64,000 nucleotides of DNA, taken from Tachypleus tridentatus. Its lineage: Eukaryota > Arthropoda > Merostomata > Xiphosura > Limulidae. The stretch is taken from the NCBI RefSeq assembly GCF_004210375.1, contig NC_134825.1, positions 42,154,348 through 42,218,347 of the forward strand, written 5' to 3'. Below are positions 24,241-37,338 of the stretch, piece after piece. Position 1 is the first letter of the stretch. The number at the start of each line of letters is the position of its first letter. The notes under the pieces are model-generated. The model searched no databases, was not told the origin of the DNA, and worked only from the letters and a program-made list of their open reading frames with translations. The position numbers and the translations under genes were made by a program.

Positions 24241-24473
24241 ACTACTTTCACGTTAACGATATTTTACGTGCTTAAGGATAAATTTAAAAAATGTATTTCA
24301 GGTGCTGTACATGCCTTAACCATTTGTATGTCTGGTCCATAAAACCGAGGATTAATGGTTTGCAGTCTGTTCTTCAAAACGTTACTCTGTACTTTTGAGT
24401 CGTGGATGCATCGTAGACAAAGAAACGAACACGTACGCTATTCCATCAAACAAGAATAAATGTTGGATACACT

Positions 24474-24548
24474 TGACTAGCAGTCAGTTCTAGTCTGTCA
24501 GTTCAAAACTAGGTTTCTATGGATACATAGCCTTTACGTAGCTTTTCT
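24474..24548 (+). mobile_element. SINE family A 3' fragment, old
   Basis: Matches in order to the 3' end of family A: 'gactagcagtcagttctagt', 'aaaactaggtttctat' and 'tagcctttacgtagctttt'. Confidence 0.45.
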
Positions 24549-24754
24549 AAAAAAATACAAAGAATCAAATTTAAAATTCTGCACACATAATTATTTATTT
24601 CATACTTACTAGTACAGGTTAATGTTATTAGTGAGAAAAAGAAAGTGTTGTTAATGAGATTTTACGTAATAAATTTAAGTTCCCATTACGGTTTCATACC
24701 TGATTTTTGTAAAAATAAATGTCTCGACAAATGGATGATTTATATTAGTCGAGA

Positions 24755-25030
24755 GCCCAGGGCATGGCCAGGTGGTTAAGGCACTCGACTCATAATCTTA
24801 GAGTCGCAAGTTCGAATCCCCGTCACACCAAACATGCTCGCTCTTTCAGCCGTGAGGGCGTTATGATGTGAATGTCAATTGCACTATTTGCCAATAAAAG
24901 AGTAGCCCAAGAGTTGGCAGTGGGTGGTGATGACTAGCTGCCTTCCCTCTGGTCTTACACTGCTAAATTAAGGACGGCTAGCACAGATAGCCCTCGTGTA
25001 GCTTTGCGCGAAATTAAAAAAAAAAAAAAA
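24755..25030 (+). mobile_element. SINE family A copy, full length with poly(A)
   Basis: Starts 'gcccagggcatggccagg', box B 'agttcgaatcccc', complete body, and ends in an uninterrupted run of about 14 A after 'gcgcgaaatt'. One of the cleanest copies in the plus orientation. Confidence 0.9.
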
Positions 25031-25634
25031 TACTGGAAAAGTTAATCAAAGAAATTTCCCATTTTTACTTTTATTTTAACATATTCATACATAATTAATA
25101 GCAACGAAAAACACTTTCAGTGTTTCTGGACATGATCAGTCTGTGTAATATACTTCGACTGTGTACCAGTGTTCCCGTACGTCATGTTTCACAATTTATC
25201 CTTGATTTATCATTTCAAGACTCGCAAATGTTTTCTGAAAATTGTTTGATTTTTCTCATACGGAGTAATTTCATTTCTTGGCTGATTAAAATTTTACAGT
25301 AAAATAGATTTAGTTGTCTAGAGTTAGAGAATATCATTTGAAATGACTAACTGTTTTTGTTGTTGTTATTGTTGAAAATGAATTATTTTATTGCAGCAAA
25401 TATTAACTGTATTCATGAAATCTTTGTCTCATAAATAGTGTAGTGATAGCACTTTTACATTTCATTTTACAGAACAAATTCTAATTTCTCTTGAGAGGAA
25501 CGATAACATAGATAATTTAAAAGAACGTTGTTTGCTTTCGTAAAATTACACTGAAAGAAACTGAAAAGGCGAGATCCTACGCCATTAAAAACGTTGCCAG
25601 ACTATAACATATTATTATTTGCTTTTATAAGGTT
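25031..25634. other. No feature recognised
   Basis: Contains a 60-residue plus-strand open frame (25120-25302) with no recognisable feature. Confidence 0.5.
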
Positions 25635-25910
25635 TGCCCAACATGGTCAGGTGGCTAAGGCACTCGACTCGTGAGCCGAGGATCGTGGGTTCGAATCCTC
25701 GTTACACCTAACATGCTCGCCCTTTCAGCCGTGGGGGCGTTATAATGTGACGGTAAATCCCACTATTCGTTGATAAAAGAGTAGCCCAAGAGTTGGCGGT
25801 GGGTGTTGATGACTAGCTGCCTTCCTCTAGTCTTACACTGCTAAATTAGGGACGGTTCGCGCAGGTAGCCCTCGTGTAGCTTTGCACGGAATTCAAAACA
25901 AACAAACAAA
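25635..25910 (+). mobile_element. SINE family A copy, full length
   Basis: Intact head with box B 'gggttcgaatcctcg', complete body and a tail of 'aaacaaacaaacaaaa' type. Confidence 0.9.
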
Positions 25911-26845
25911 AGTTCTTCAAGGTTATAGCAAAATGCATATTTAAACGTCGAAAAACTGAGTGTGCAACACTAAAAATCACTCTAAGAAACAAGTACTATT
26001 CACTTCTTACAATTATTAGTCTATTTTTAATTGTTGGATTTAGTATTTTTGTTCTAAAAGATGTCACTCTTCAGTTGAGAAAAAAAAGTCACCTGGTAAG
26101 TGGCAGGTTAAATCCATCCAATACTTCAGTAATTTTAACAAGAACTTGTCAAACTAAGTAACGTTTATTTACTTTCGGATAAACATGCCAATATGTTTAA
26201 AAACCTATTTTTTTTAACATTACGTTTCGCTATTTTACTTAGCATCACCAAAAGCAAGTTGTGAATAGAACAGTGCAATAGCTCAAACTGACAAGTGCCA
26301 CACTGTAATCATACTACATTACTGGACAACAGTGTAATGAAAATCAGCAGTAGCTCTATAAAGAAATAAAATTATAATAAATATAACTGTTCACGTGTTC
26401 GTTATTTAATGTTAAGTTTTTCTAAAATAAAAGCTTCTTTAATTTTTCTACGATTTAAACTATTTTATTCGTCAGTCTTTCCAATATCTGAAAAGTTAAA
26501 GGGGTTTTTCACCATATATGGGAGTTTTCAAATCTTTTATTCTTTTTGAAAGCTATACGATAATTTCCTTCGTCGTAAAAACTATCACTGTCTCTGCATT
26601 CGATTTGATATGCTTATTCTAACGTGAAATTATTAATAATTTTTAAACAGAAGCTAACCTAATTTTTTTTCTCGAGCAAGAAACAACAGTTTTTCACGTT
26701 CAAACATTTTTAACCACATTTTATGAATAACGTGTGAAAGCTAAAGAATATGTGACAGCACATAATAAAGAACGGGATTTTCTAAATTCCTGTAGTTCGT
26801 CTCTTCAATCTGCAATTTATTTTTTAGGAATGATATAGTTTTGTT
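25911..26845. other. No feature recognised
   Basis: AT-rich; nothing supported on either strand. Confidence 0.5.
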
Positions 26846-26857
26846 TACCACATTGGA

Positions 26858-27136
26858 TTGTTTGTTTGTTTTTGGAATTTCGTACAAACCTGGTCGAGGG
26901 CTATCTGTGCTAGCCGTCCCTAATTTAGCAGTGTAAGACAAGAGGGAAGGCAGCTAGTCATCACCACCCACCGCCAACTCTCGGGCTACTCTTTTACCAC
27001 CGAATAGTGGGATTAACCGTAACATTATAACGCCCCCACGGCTGAAAGGACGAGCATGTTTGGCGCGATGGGGATGCGAACCCGCGACCTTCAGATTACG
27101 AGTCCCACGCCTTAACACTCTTGGCCATGCCGGGCC
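26858..27136 (-). mobile_element. SINE family A copy with target-site duplications
   Basis: Full-length copy bounded by identical 12-bp direct repeats TACCACATTGGA at 26846-26857 and 27137-27148. The two minus-strand open frames that run through it (26741-26941 and 26954-27280) are SINE read-through, not genes. Confidence 0.95.
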
Positions 27137-27148
27137 TACCACATTGGA

Positions 27149-27584
27149 AGGATACTTTTTTACGTGATACAGGATGAGATATGAATACGCTTTTTTTTTT
27201 CGGTTAGAGAAGCAAATGTTTCTATCTGTATGAAAAATGAAGGTGTTTTTATTATACATTATTTTATTGTTTAGAATCATGGAAATACTTCAAATGAAGA
27301 TAAATCACTGAGTGTGTATTTTTACGAAAGAGGTTAGTAGGAAATTAATTGTTTCTTTTTTCCATTAAAACATTAACGAATGGAAGCTTATAGTCAATTT
27401 TATTTTCAGCTGTAAATATATGTTGTGATGATTTGCACTGAACTTTGAAAGGAAAGCGGAAATGAAATGTAATCCTTCAAAAGCCATAAAAAAGTTCATT
27501 CACCCAAAGAAACAAAAAAAAACTGAAACATTGAAGAAATCGGAAATAATTATTTCTTCTATCTTGACCAAACACATAACGGCT
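27149..27584. other. No feature recognised
   Basis: Includes a run of ten T at 27191-27200 and a lysine-rich open frame start at 27462 that runs into the next SINE; neither is supported as functional. Confidence 0.5.
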
Positions 27585-27596
27585 AAAACAGTTAAA

Positions 27597-27876
27597 GGGC
27601 CGGCATGGCCAAGTGTGTTGAGGCGTTCGACTCGTAATCCGAGGGTCGCGGGTTCGAATCCCGGTCGCACCAAACATGCTCGCCCTTTCAGCCGTGGGGG
27701 CGTTATTATGTGACGGTCAATCTCACTATTCGTTGGTAAAAGAGTAGCCCAAGAGTTGTCGGTCGGTGTTGATGACTAGCTGCCTTCCCTCTAGTCTCAC
27801 ACTGCTAAATTATAGACGGCTAGCGCAAATAGCCCTCGAGTAGCTTTGCGCGAAATTCCAAACAAACAAAGAAACA
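27597..27876 (+). mobile_element. SINE family A copy with target-site duplications
   Basis: Full length, with box A in 'tggccaagtgtgttgagg' and box B 'gggttcgaatcccgg' intact. Flanked by AAAACAGTTAAA (27585-27596) and AAAACAGCTAAA (27877-27888), which differ at one base. Confidence 0.92.
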
Positions 27877-27888
27877 AAAAACAGCTAA

Positions 27889-29491
27889 AATTGGATTTCT
27901 CATACCTAGGATCTAAATCCTTTAATTGCTTAACAGAAATTTTTATGTTTTTTTTTAAATATAAGAATAAGCCTTTGTAGTATTAACGGACAAATATTAA
28001 TGTAAACGTTTTTCAAGGTCATAATTGTAATAGTCTATAAAATACCCCGATTTATCTACCTACTCCGATCAGAAGCTTCATTATATTTTTCTTATGTACA
28101 ATTGTCGGCTCAGTTCCAAACTGCAAATTTGTGGTACTGTCGTATCCAAGCGAAAATTGTCTAAAAATACCAATATGTTGGAAGACCATTATGTCGTGCT
28201 TCCTTTACAGGTCTAGATATGCCTGTTGTTTTAAAGTTTACTCTTACACCTTTGTGTCTTAATGGAGGTTAAGATAATATCTCACTTTAAAAGGAAAAGA
28301 TAGGACTTTAAGTGAGTAATTATTTAGTACTACAGGCAAAAAAGAAAGAGAGAACTATTATGAATACTTTAGTGAAAATTGGAAACAAAAAACTCCGGAA
28401 AGCGAGAAATTATTCATTGTTTCTTTAAGAAAGAAGTATCTTTTATGCTATATTTACAGAAGTTAATTTTTTGTGACAGAAGATAAATTGGTATTTTAGA
28501 TGAGTTTGGGTTTGATATGACGTTACCCCACTTTGAAGTCAATCTTATACCCATCGGGTGCACTTAAAAGTTACAGATTTAAATTGGGCAAATAATTTTA
28601 CATAAGAAAAGTCAGTAAGTTAAATCACATTATCTTTGGGACCACCAGCTTTATAAACATTAAAAAATGGGCTTAACGGAACATTTGGCTTGTGAATCTT
28701 CTGAATGTTGTAAAAAAGTTAAAGAATTCATTGGAGATAAAGCGTCAGGATTTACTGTAATATGAAAGCTTTAAACTGACTTTTTTACGTTTAAGTTAAA
28801 CTAGTACCTAGTTTAATACAGTGAACCAAGTCAGGTAAACAGTATCTATATTGAGGAGATAGTTAGAAGTACCCTTATCTAGTTCAATAAAACTATGTCT
28901 TTACTAGTTCTTAAACAGCCTAAGGCTCTTAATTCCTCAGACTTTAGGATTAGTTTCAAAGCTCGACGTTGATATATAAGTTCACTGGCCTTTCAAGAGA
29001 ATATTTGAAACAGTTTTAAAAGAGCTTCATTGTTTGGAAAGTGAGTGAAAGTATTTTTAGTAACCTGGGGCTGTTAGGAAAACCATAAAAATATGCAGAA
29101 TATTTAACATCAACTCAATTATAAGACTTTATCTGCTTTTTCGAAAGATACAGAGGTTTTCAACTTTTCTTGAATGGAAGCATTTTGAGCTAGGCCTTTC
29201 AGGCTCGTATTCATTTCTGTAATTGGAAGCTGTTTTGTCGCAAATGTAAAGTTTGAATTAATATCCTAAATATTATTAAATATGAAAATGACTCTAATTT
29301 TAGACTAATTTCAACAGTTCAATAACTATTTACTTTTTTGTGTTAGCTGAGAAAAATATATTTACGTTTAGTTGGCATTATTTTGACGTTTACGACATGC
29401 TAAGAAGATAAGAGTAACAAACCGAATATCGTCTTTACAGTGATAACTTCAGCAGAGCTATAACAATTTGACTTTTTCGTTAGAACTGTCT
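27889..29491. other. AT-rich stretch, nothing recognised
   Basis: No repeat family or coding signal was visible. Confidence 0.5.
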
Positions 29492-29762
29492 TCTTTGTTT
29501 GGTTTTAATTTCGCGCAAAGCTAACTACTCGAGGGCTATCTGCGCTAGTCATTCCTAATTTAGCAGTGTAAGACTAGACGGAAAGCAGCTAGTCATCACC
29601 ACCCACCGCTAGCTCTTGGGTTACTCTTTTCCCAACGAATAGTGGGATTGACCGTCACATTATAACGCCCCCACGGCTGAAAGGGCGAGCATGTTTGGTG
29701 CGACTGGGATTCGAACCCGCAAACCTCGGATTAGGAGTGGAGTGCCTTAACCATCTGGCCAT
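29492..29762 (-). mobile_element. SINE family A copy, near full length
   Basis: Complete from tail complement to head. Contains the extra 'cta' in 'aaagctaactactcgag' that is shared with the copy at 33752-34032, suggesting both belong to one subfamily. Confidence 0.9.
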
Positions 29763-30894
29763 TTACAGTCATTTAACAACAGAGTTGGCGTTTATAATTT
29801 CAGCGTGGCCTTTGTTATTCTGTTAAAAAAAACAAAAAAACTATTGTTATGGTTGAAGAAGCATATAGGGCAATATGGCACTGTTACTTAATACTGCTGT
29901 TTAATTTACCGAGTGTTGAAACAAACATTCACTCACCTCTCTAATCTGACGGAAGGACCAAGCTTTGCCCGTACATGTTAACAGGTGGTCACATTCCCTG
30001 AATCTATTTCCCACTGAAAGTACAGGAAATGAGTCTAGATAATCAAGAGTTTCCCATCCATTATATAACATGCAATCAAACTACCACAGGCAACTGAATT
30101 CTTCCCCTAATTCTAAGGAAAAGGGACGTTGTTGATCAAGTGTGACCAAAATTAACCTCATAAATCTATCAGTTGCACAGGTTCAACTGCACTATTTATA
30201 AAACTATAAATTTTATAACTCAAACCTTGTTGAAATAAATAAATGTTCACTCATCGTAGTAAATAAATTTATCCATGGTATTCATCCAACATATCTTCTT
30301 AAATCTGTATCTTATAAAATTTAGACCTACTATCAAAGCACAGCTAATCTATTTATGTCATACGTTTAACCAACTACGTTAATTTGTAAATGCAATAATT
30401 TAGTTCCTGGAACAAATTAAATATATTTTCCAGAAAACAAATCTATATTTGATACGCATCTAACATTTCTTAAGAGTTTCTGCATATTAAAAGCTTTGTG
30501 AAACTACACTAACATAATATTATTGTTTTACCGACTAAACCACATGATTTTATGGACGTCTCTTAAAAACTGTTCTTAAAATAAGTGCTTTTATATTTGT
30601 GACAGAAGAAATACGATTAAAAATAGGAAAACTTCTGGTAATACTTTCATTATTTGATTTATATGATAGATTTCAATTCTATTGGCGAAGCGTCTCCATC
30701 AGAACTTTGTTTTAGACACATTTCTACTTTCTGTACGTTCTGGTACCAATACACTTTCTTCTATACGGCCAGCTCAATTCTATTAGGATAGGTATCTTAT
30801 AATCTTGTCTTGCAATTGCATTATAATACATTATGGCAATGAGATAATAGACGTTGATTATATTTACTGAGTGTTGAGAGCTACCTTATGGTGG
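29763..30894. other. No feature recognised
   Basis: AT-rich; nothing supported. Confidence 0.5.
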
Positions 30895-30902
30895 ACGGTT
30901 TG

Positions 30903-30997
30903 TATGTTTCTTTGTTGTTAGACCAAATAAATTGCACAGTAGGTGATCTGTGTTATGCCCATCGAACTCTACTAACCGCTGAGCCACCGGATGGCAT
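30903..30997 (-). mobile_element. SINE family C relic
   Basis: Keeps 'gatctgtgttatgcccatcg' and the head complement 'aaccgctgagccaccgg'. The stretch between box B and the anticodon region appears deleted. Confidence 0.4.
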
Positions 30998-31000
30998 GAT

Positions 31001-33442
31001 AGATGGGCGATTCACACATGTCTTGAAAAGTTTTCATCCATCTTTCTATCTTTCAGTGTAATAAAATAAACAATAATTAGTTATCATTCGCTTTTCTGTA
31101 TAGAAAGACTATGCAAATATTGGAGAAATCTATACATCTTAAGTAATCATATAAACTTATAATATGAGCCGTATTTGAAATTTATGAATGATTTCCCCAA
31201 CAATATGATATAACTATAACTAGAATAAATATTAAATAAAACACTGATTTCTATACTTGAGATCGTACATTTCCTAAAGGTTTAATGTAATTCAAATTTA
31301 CATGTTAATGTCTTCAGAAACTGATGTAGTTATAAGTTAGTGTTTTGATAAATTATAGCATTACTCTTGAAAATTATTTGTGCCCCATCTCGACACGTAA
31401 AAAGATTTTTAAAAGAGAATGTAAAAAACATGTATAACAAAAAAATGGAAATGTGGGAAAGTTGGTTTAGGTGCTACCATAAATCAACGGAGGACATTTC
31501 CAAACAAACAAAAAACAACATGAAGGCATCTTGCTGCCTCAAGATAATGTTTTCTTTACAGAACACTATCTTACTAAACCTGGTGATGCGAATATCCCAT
31601 CTTTAAAGTAAAAATGCTCGAACACATTTTGATATCATATCGGTTTTTGAAACTTCGAAATTTTAATTTCCTAAGTAATCTAACTCTACTATCGATGTGT
31701 TGTTTACGATTTTATGTTTCGTATTCGAAATGTTTGTTCTTTTTTCTTCTTTGTCTTTTTTATTTATGTCTATTCCATAAATTTGAAATGCTTTATTCGC
31801 GCATGACTTCGCAGTCATAAATAAAAGCAAGAGCTGTTTTTATTAAATGAACAGACTAAAGTTAAACTAATATTATACAAAACATATATTCTACAAAGGA
31901 ATCCAACAGTTTATCCAAATAAATAAACTAAGATGATCGTGATGTCATTTATTTAGCTATACCTTACAATGACAACCTAAAAGAATTTCTAATTAATTAT
32001 CCAGAAAATATACGCACGAACTGCATTATGACTTACAATATTGAATAATATTTATCAGGAAACGATACAGAAAGTTAATTGTAATAATAGTAGTACAGTG
32101 AATGATGATAGACTATTGAATTTATTCTTGTGTGTTATGTCCTTTGGCCAATACATCTATATAAAACTTAATAAAAATCTATCTTTACCAATTATATGGA
32201 ATACTTGTGTAAATAATTAACATGAGTATTCTACTGAATTTTTATACAGTTTGATATTGAAATATTGGAATCTAAGTTTTGAGGGTAAGACACTATAAGC
32301 GTACGTGGGCTGACCGAAAAGGTCGAAGACCTCTTAGAATTTTGGTGTAGCTAATACTGAACAAGTGAACAGAAAGACAAGAGAAACACTTCAGAAATGA
32401 TTTGTCCGCCTCTTTAAATCGAATGTTAAGTCTCCATGAAAATAATTATTGTATTCAACACGTCAAATGAATATCGACACTGTGTGAAAACTGACTAATA
32501 TCAATAACGTACAGTAACACCTGAAAATCACTTTATCAACAGTTTTGCTACATGTTTCTCTGTGTGTACTGTGCATATCATTTGAATCTATACGAGTTTG
32601 GACCCACTTACAACCAAAACCAACACTAGAATACGTTAATCTTACGGTAGTGATAATTCATTGTTTGAAATGAGATTGAATGGTCTTGTATCGTAAATAA
32701 TTAAAAACTGAATTGGTTTTAATATTTAAGACACGATTATTTGCTAACACATACATAGAAAATCCAAAGGTTCATTTATTAGCACAACTGTTTTCAACAT
32801 TTCCTTGTTGTTATTCGCCTTGAGTTTAGTTTGGCCGACATCACTGAGAGTTGAGATTCGTCTACCTTCAGAAGTTTGTTGTATTCAAAATAATAAGTGC
32901 ATACATGCTTAACCAAGAATAACGAAATACTATGTGGCACATTACAAACAACAGTAGCAAAAATTTGTGAATACATACATATATATATATAATATTCATT
33001 TAACTTCTTATATTCATACACAGTAAAGTTGATATTTCTAATCCGAAATGTTTTTTTACATTTATCAAAATAAAACCACATGTGACAGATGCAGAGTGTA
33101 AATATAGGGTGCATTGGTAAACATTTAGCGTGCTTCATGTTGAAATTCAAATATTATTACATATTATTATTCCTGAAAAACCTTAAGAAATTGAATAGAG
33201 AGTGTACCGTTAAAAATATGGTATGCCTAATACTAATGTCTTATGACAAGTGTAATTAATTATGATCACGCTTCGCTAATCAGAAAAAGTGTTCACACCA
33301 TAACAATTATTCCAGTGAAAGAAGTTTTTCTTCTTGTTTTTGCACACAGTTGCGCTAATTGCATCTGTAAACTTAAAGTGACTGAAGTTCCACGCGATAT
33401 AAACGAATCCAAAACATAGAAACAGTTTTGTTCATATTTTCT
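31001..33442. other. AT-rich stretch, nothing recognised
   Basis: Holds open frames of 79, 68 and 118 residues (31367-31606 and 31614-31820 plus; 32794-33150 minus), none with a recognisable domain, and an AT microsatellite near 32978-32993. Confidence 0.5.
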
Positions 33443-33695
33443 AGGCACGTCATGGACAGGTGATTAAAGTACTCGACTCGTAATCTGAGGGTCGCGGGTT
33501 TGAAACCCCGTCACACCAAACTTGTTCACCCTTTCAGCCGTGGGGACGTTATAATGTGACGGTCAATCCCACTATTCGTTGGTAAAAGAGTAGCACAAGA
33601 GTTGGCGGTGGGTGGGTACGACTAGCTGCTTTCCCTCTAGTCATACATTGCTAAATTAGGGACAGCTAGCGTGAAGCTTTGCGCGAAAAACAAAC
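33443..33695 (+). mobile_element. SINE family A copy, plus member of an inverted pair
   Basis: Head, body and part of the tail are present; about 20 bp near the 3' end ('gcagatagccctcgtgt' region) are deleted, giving 'ctagcgtgaagctttgcgcg'. It lies about 55 bp from an opposite copy. Confidence 0.88.
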
Positions 33696-33751
33696 ATATT
33701 TTATCCTAAATAATAAAACTTAATTATATCTTCGTGTGTAATAAATTTTGT

Positions 33752-34032
33752 TTGTTTGTTTTTAATTTCGCGCAAAGCTAACTACTCGAGGGCTATCTGC
33801 GCTAGCCATCCCTAATTTAGCAGTGTAAGACTAGAGGGAAGGCAGCTAGTCATCACCACCCACCGCCAACTCTTGGGCTACTCTTTTACTAACGAATAAG
33901 TGGGATTGACCGTCACGTTATAACGCCCTCACGGCTGAAAGAGCAAGCATGTTTGGTGCGACCGGGATTCGAATCCGCGACACTCGGATTACGAGTCGAA
34001 CGCTTTAACACACTTGGCCATGACGGGCCATC
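33752..34032 (-). mobile_element. SINE family A copy, minus member of an inverted pair
   Basis: Full length; flanked by ATAAATTTTGT at 33741-33751 and 34033-34043. Together with the preceding plus-strand copy it could fold, if transcribed, into a stem of about 240 bp. Confidence 0.93.
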
Positions 34033-34280
34033 ATAAATTTTGTAATAAGAATTTTTACACATGTTATCCAATTGGTTAAATTTGCTTACGTTTTTCAGTA
34101 TCAACCATGAACAAAATATAAACCTGGGAACCGTTCTTTATTGCCTTAAAAATGTCTCTCATAAACACACAACTTCAGAACCTCCATGCATATGAGTTTT
34201 CATTTCGTTACAATGGGCTCTAAATTTGATAACCTAAACTTTAAGTCGATGTTTTTTTCTACACTTTTTGATCAAGTGTT

Positions 34281-36215
34281 CTTATGATTGAAGTTCTTAT
34301 CACCTTCCTTGAAAAGAGAAATTGTATTAACTGACTTCCACTCTTGTGGTTCCTGCCCACTATTCAAGGACTGGCAAAAAAATACTAGTAAATGGCTCAC
34401 ATATCTAAACTTTAACCTCCTTCAAAACCCTTGGAAAAGTATTATCTGACCCAGAAGTCTTATCGTTTTTTAAACTTCCTAATTTTTTCTCAACCAGCTC
34501 GGAATTAATGCAGTGATTTTGTTCGATCTAGTTTCCATTTATCAACTGTTCAAGATGTGGAATACTGCTTAAATCTTGCTTAGTGAAAACCGTAGAAAAG
34601 ACAAATTCTAATGACTCAGACGTCTCATAATCATCAGATGTTAGTGTTCTTTTATCACCCCTTAAAGATCATACTCCCATTCTAACATAAGAAATGCTTA
34701 TTGTTAATTTTTACATTTTCAGCCAACCTTTCCTCATACATCAATTATGAAGTTCTAATATCCTGCTACACCAACTTTATTAATATTCTATAATCTTATG
34801 TCTCCTGTCATACCAGTTAATTTAAAATTCTTAATTTTTTATATTTTTCTTTACTTTTTCTCTTAAACTATTTGTAAGCCAACCTGTTTTTTATTTGCAA
34901 CTATCCTTTTTATTTCAATAAGGAGTATGTTTACTCTGAATATTTAAAAAAATTCCTCATCTGATAAGTGTCTCAAAATAACTCAGTTGTCTAATTCACG
35001 ACAAATAATTCTTGTCATATCCCTTCAAATTTTGTACTTTGAAATGTGTAATAAAAAAAATCATTATTTCTTATCTCCATGTGCAGCAAAACATCGAACT
35101 TAATATAGCAATGATCATTTGCACCCAGATGTTCCCCATTTATTACTCTCTTGATCGTTTCTCTATTTGTAATTAATAATTAATCTAAAATAGCATTCTT
35201 TCTAGGGACTCCTTGATTACTTGGTGGAGAAATCCATCCTAAACAGTTTCAAAAAATATTTTTCCCTAGTGGTTTGACTATAGCTTTTCTATATGCCTGA
35301 AATTAAAGCCACTCATAATTATGACTTCATTAACAATTCACTGCAGAGTTTGTCATTAATTTCATCAGTATCATTTAATTATCTGTAACAAATTTCTACT
35401 CAAATCCTTTTCCCTTTATAAATAATATCCAATGATAGAAACCCAAATGGATTCAATCTCCTTACTTTGATTACCTCACATTTTACATATAAAGCCACTT
35501 CTCACCCTCTTTAATACTTTATTCCTATTAAATAGCACATAACCCTGTATTTCAAAAATATATCTACTATCAGAATCATCTACATTTAACCATGTTTCAG
35601 TTATTCCCTTTATATCAAAATCCTACATTCCTACCAATACTGTAAAGTCATCTGTTGTATTTCTTATACTTCTAGCATTACAACAGTAACAATTAAGCCT
35701 ATCCTTATAACTATTTCTATGCTCATTTGCCATGCTAAACGTTTCTCTTCCGCTTATTCTTTTTACATTTAGCTTTTCCCGATCCTCACCACTGGCTAGT
35801 CCTAGATTAAAACTTATTTTATAGCTGAGTTAATAGCCTTAGCAAGCTAGCCCCTACCCGATTTAAATGGAAACTTTCCATTCCAAAAAAGCTCTTTTCT
35901 TCCACTAAATTGATCCTACAAGTCCAACCAGCCTATTTTCTCATATTTACATACTACCTTAAACCTAGAATTTAGCCCTGGTGACTTACTTATAACATCG
36001 TCCCAACAGTTAATTATGGGTAGTATCCTTGATAAAATCACGTTATGACATCTTACTTTAAATGTTTTAACAACCCCTAGTACTTATTAATTAGCTTCTC
36101 TAACCCGTCATTTCCTACACCATTAGACCCAACATGCACCAGAAAAACTGCATAGAAATGAAAAGAACTTGACAGCTATTTTGGTTTTTTAATCTCACAA
36201 GCCTATTCATAGTTT
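34281..36215 (-). mobile_element. Non-LTR retrotransposon (LINE), decayed, 3'-truncated
   Basis: Read on the minus strand from about 36215 downward, fragments in shifting frames follow the order of an endonuclease-type LINE (CR1/L2-like in style). First comes an SGNH-esterase-like block with VHVGSNGVGNDGLEKL (about 36140-36095). Next is an apurinic-endonuclease-like domain, including NARSIRN, GITETWL (about 35600), IQGYVLFNR and later INGEHLGANDHC (about 35120). A lysine-rich linker follows, then the start of the reverse transcriptase with KTSGSD, FPRVLKEV (about 34420) and KEGDKNFNHK (about 34285). Stops and frameshifts are frequent. The catalytic part of the reverse transcriptase and the 3' end are absent. 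Confidence 0.8.
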
Positions 36216-37098
36216 GAGAGACAACTAGGGACGCTCAGAAAAAGGTGGTTTCTCTTCGACCCCTACTCGCGACGATAAAGTTATGGTTCAAATGATACGA
36301 TTGGTTTTAAGACTTACTCAAGGAGTATTGTACTTGCCGATACTTGAATTAGCGAGATGTTGCTCTTAACATTTAAATTTTCTAAGGTTTGAGGGTTGTA
36401 TGCACCTACAATTATTAGTTACCTTGATAACCTGACTGGCATCCGAGGAAATCTGCTGGAAGACTCGATAATGAAGGAAGAAAAGGAGAGTTGAACGTGG
36501 TTGTAGCTTGAACTAGATGGGAGCTGCAGAACAGGAGCACGTGGAGCGCGCATGAGAATGACATCGGTAGATAGCGTTCAGGCACAACGTTTCGTGGCTG
36601 ACTGCAGAGACCAAGCCTGTCATAAAGTAGCAAGTTTCTGATATATTGTAATAAGACATTAATTAAACATTATTAGACTTGAGAGAAAAGGGTATTTAAC
36701 TCGACCTTAAATCTTAACTTTAATTTTAATGTTCTCTGCTAGACCCCTTTATTATATATTCTGCTCTGTCAGTTACATCCTCCACCTGTGACCCTAGGTA
36801 GCATTATCTGTTTCTTTTCTCCTTATTTACCCTATTTGTTTATGACATTAAGCCTATAAGTGAATGTACCCTTTGTAAACGTTATAAAAAGATATATTTA
36901 TTCGTTAATATTACTAATATTAATCCAAAAGAAAACCGACAATTTATAAAGCACACTACAACTGCAGTATAAGAACTGAGACTCATTTGGTGAAATTAAA
37001 ATAAAAGTTTGACTAAATTTTAAGATGAAAACTCGATCACGAAGCGAAATCTAAACGTTATGAGAGATAACGAAACAGTTTAAACAAAGTATGTTAAA
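36216..37098. other. Unrecognised sequence
   Basis: A locally GC-richer patch at 36415-36633 contains a 72-residue minus-strand open frame with no recognised domain. It may be flanking LINE 5' sequence. Confidence 0.4.
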
Positions 37099-37338
37099 AT
37101 GAAAAATTACAACAACAAGATTGAAGAAGTACAGAAACGTATCTATAATGTCCAGAAAAACTACAGCAGCGAGCTTAATGCAGTACAAAACAACTTCAAT
37201 GACAGCTTAAAAAATTTAGAAAAAAAACTGGTAAATGAGATCAAGAAATCACATCCTTTTCTGAATTTGTCCAAAAACTCCAACCTTATATACCATTTAC
37301 TATCAAGTGTGGAATACAAGGACCTGTTGATTACATAA
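37099..37338 (+). CDS. Small coiled-coil ORF, possible gag remnant
   Basis: Encodes 79 residues starting MKNYNNKIEEVQKR. The first 50 residues are strongly charged and spaced like a coiled coil (repeating I, V, L with K and E). I do not recognise the protein. About 1.4 kb downstream on the same strand lies a Ty3/gypsy pol remnant, and the N-terminal part of many gypsy Gag proteins is helical, so this could be a gag fragment of the same element. That link is inference. It might equally be a chance AT-rich frame. Confidence 0.3.
   Translation: MKNYNNKIEEVQKRIYNVQKNYSSELNAVQNNFNDSLKNLEKKLVNEIKKSHPFLNLSKNSNLIYHLLSSVEYKDLLIT

Noticed and set aside
27597-27672. tRNA-like sequence with box A and box B, as if a tRNA-Thr gene
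   Set aside because: It is the head of a SINE: the same head with the same attached body and tail recurs more than a dozen times, with target-site duplications. No stand-alone tRNA gene was seen.
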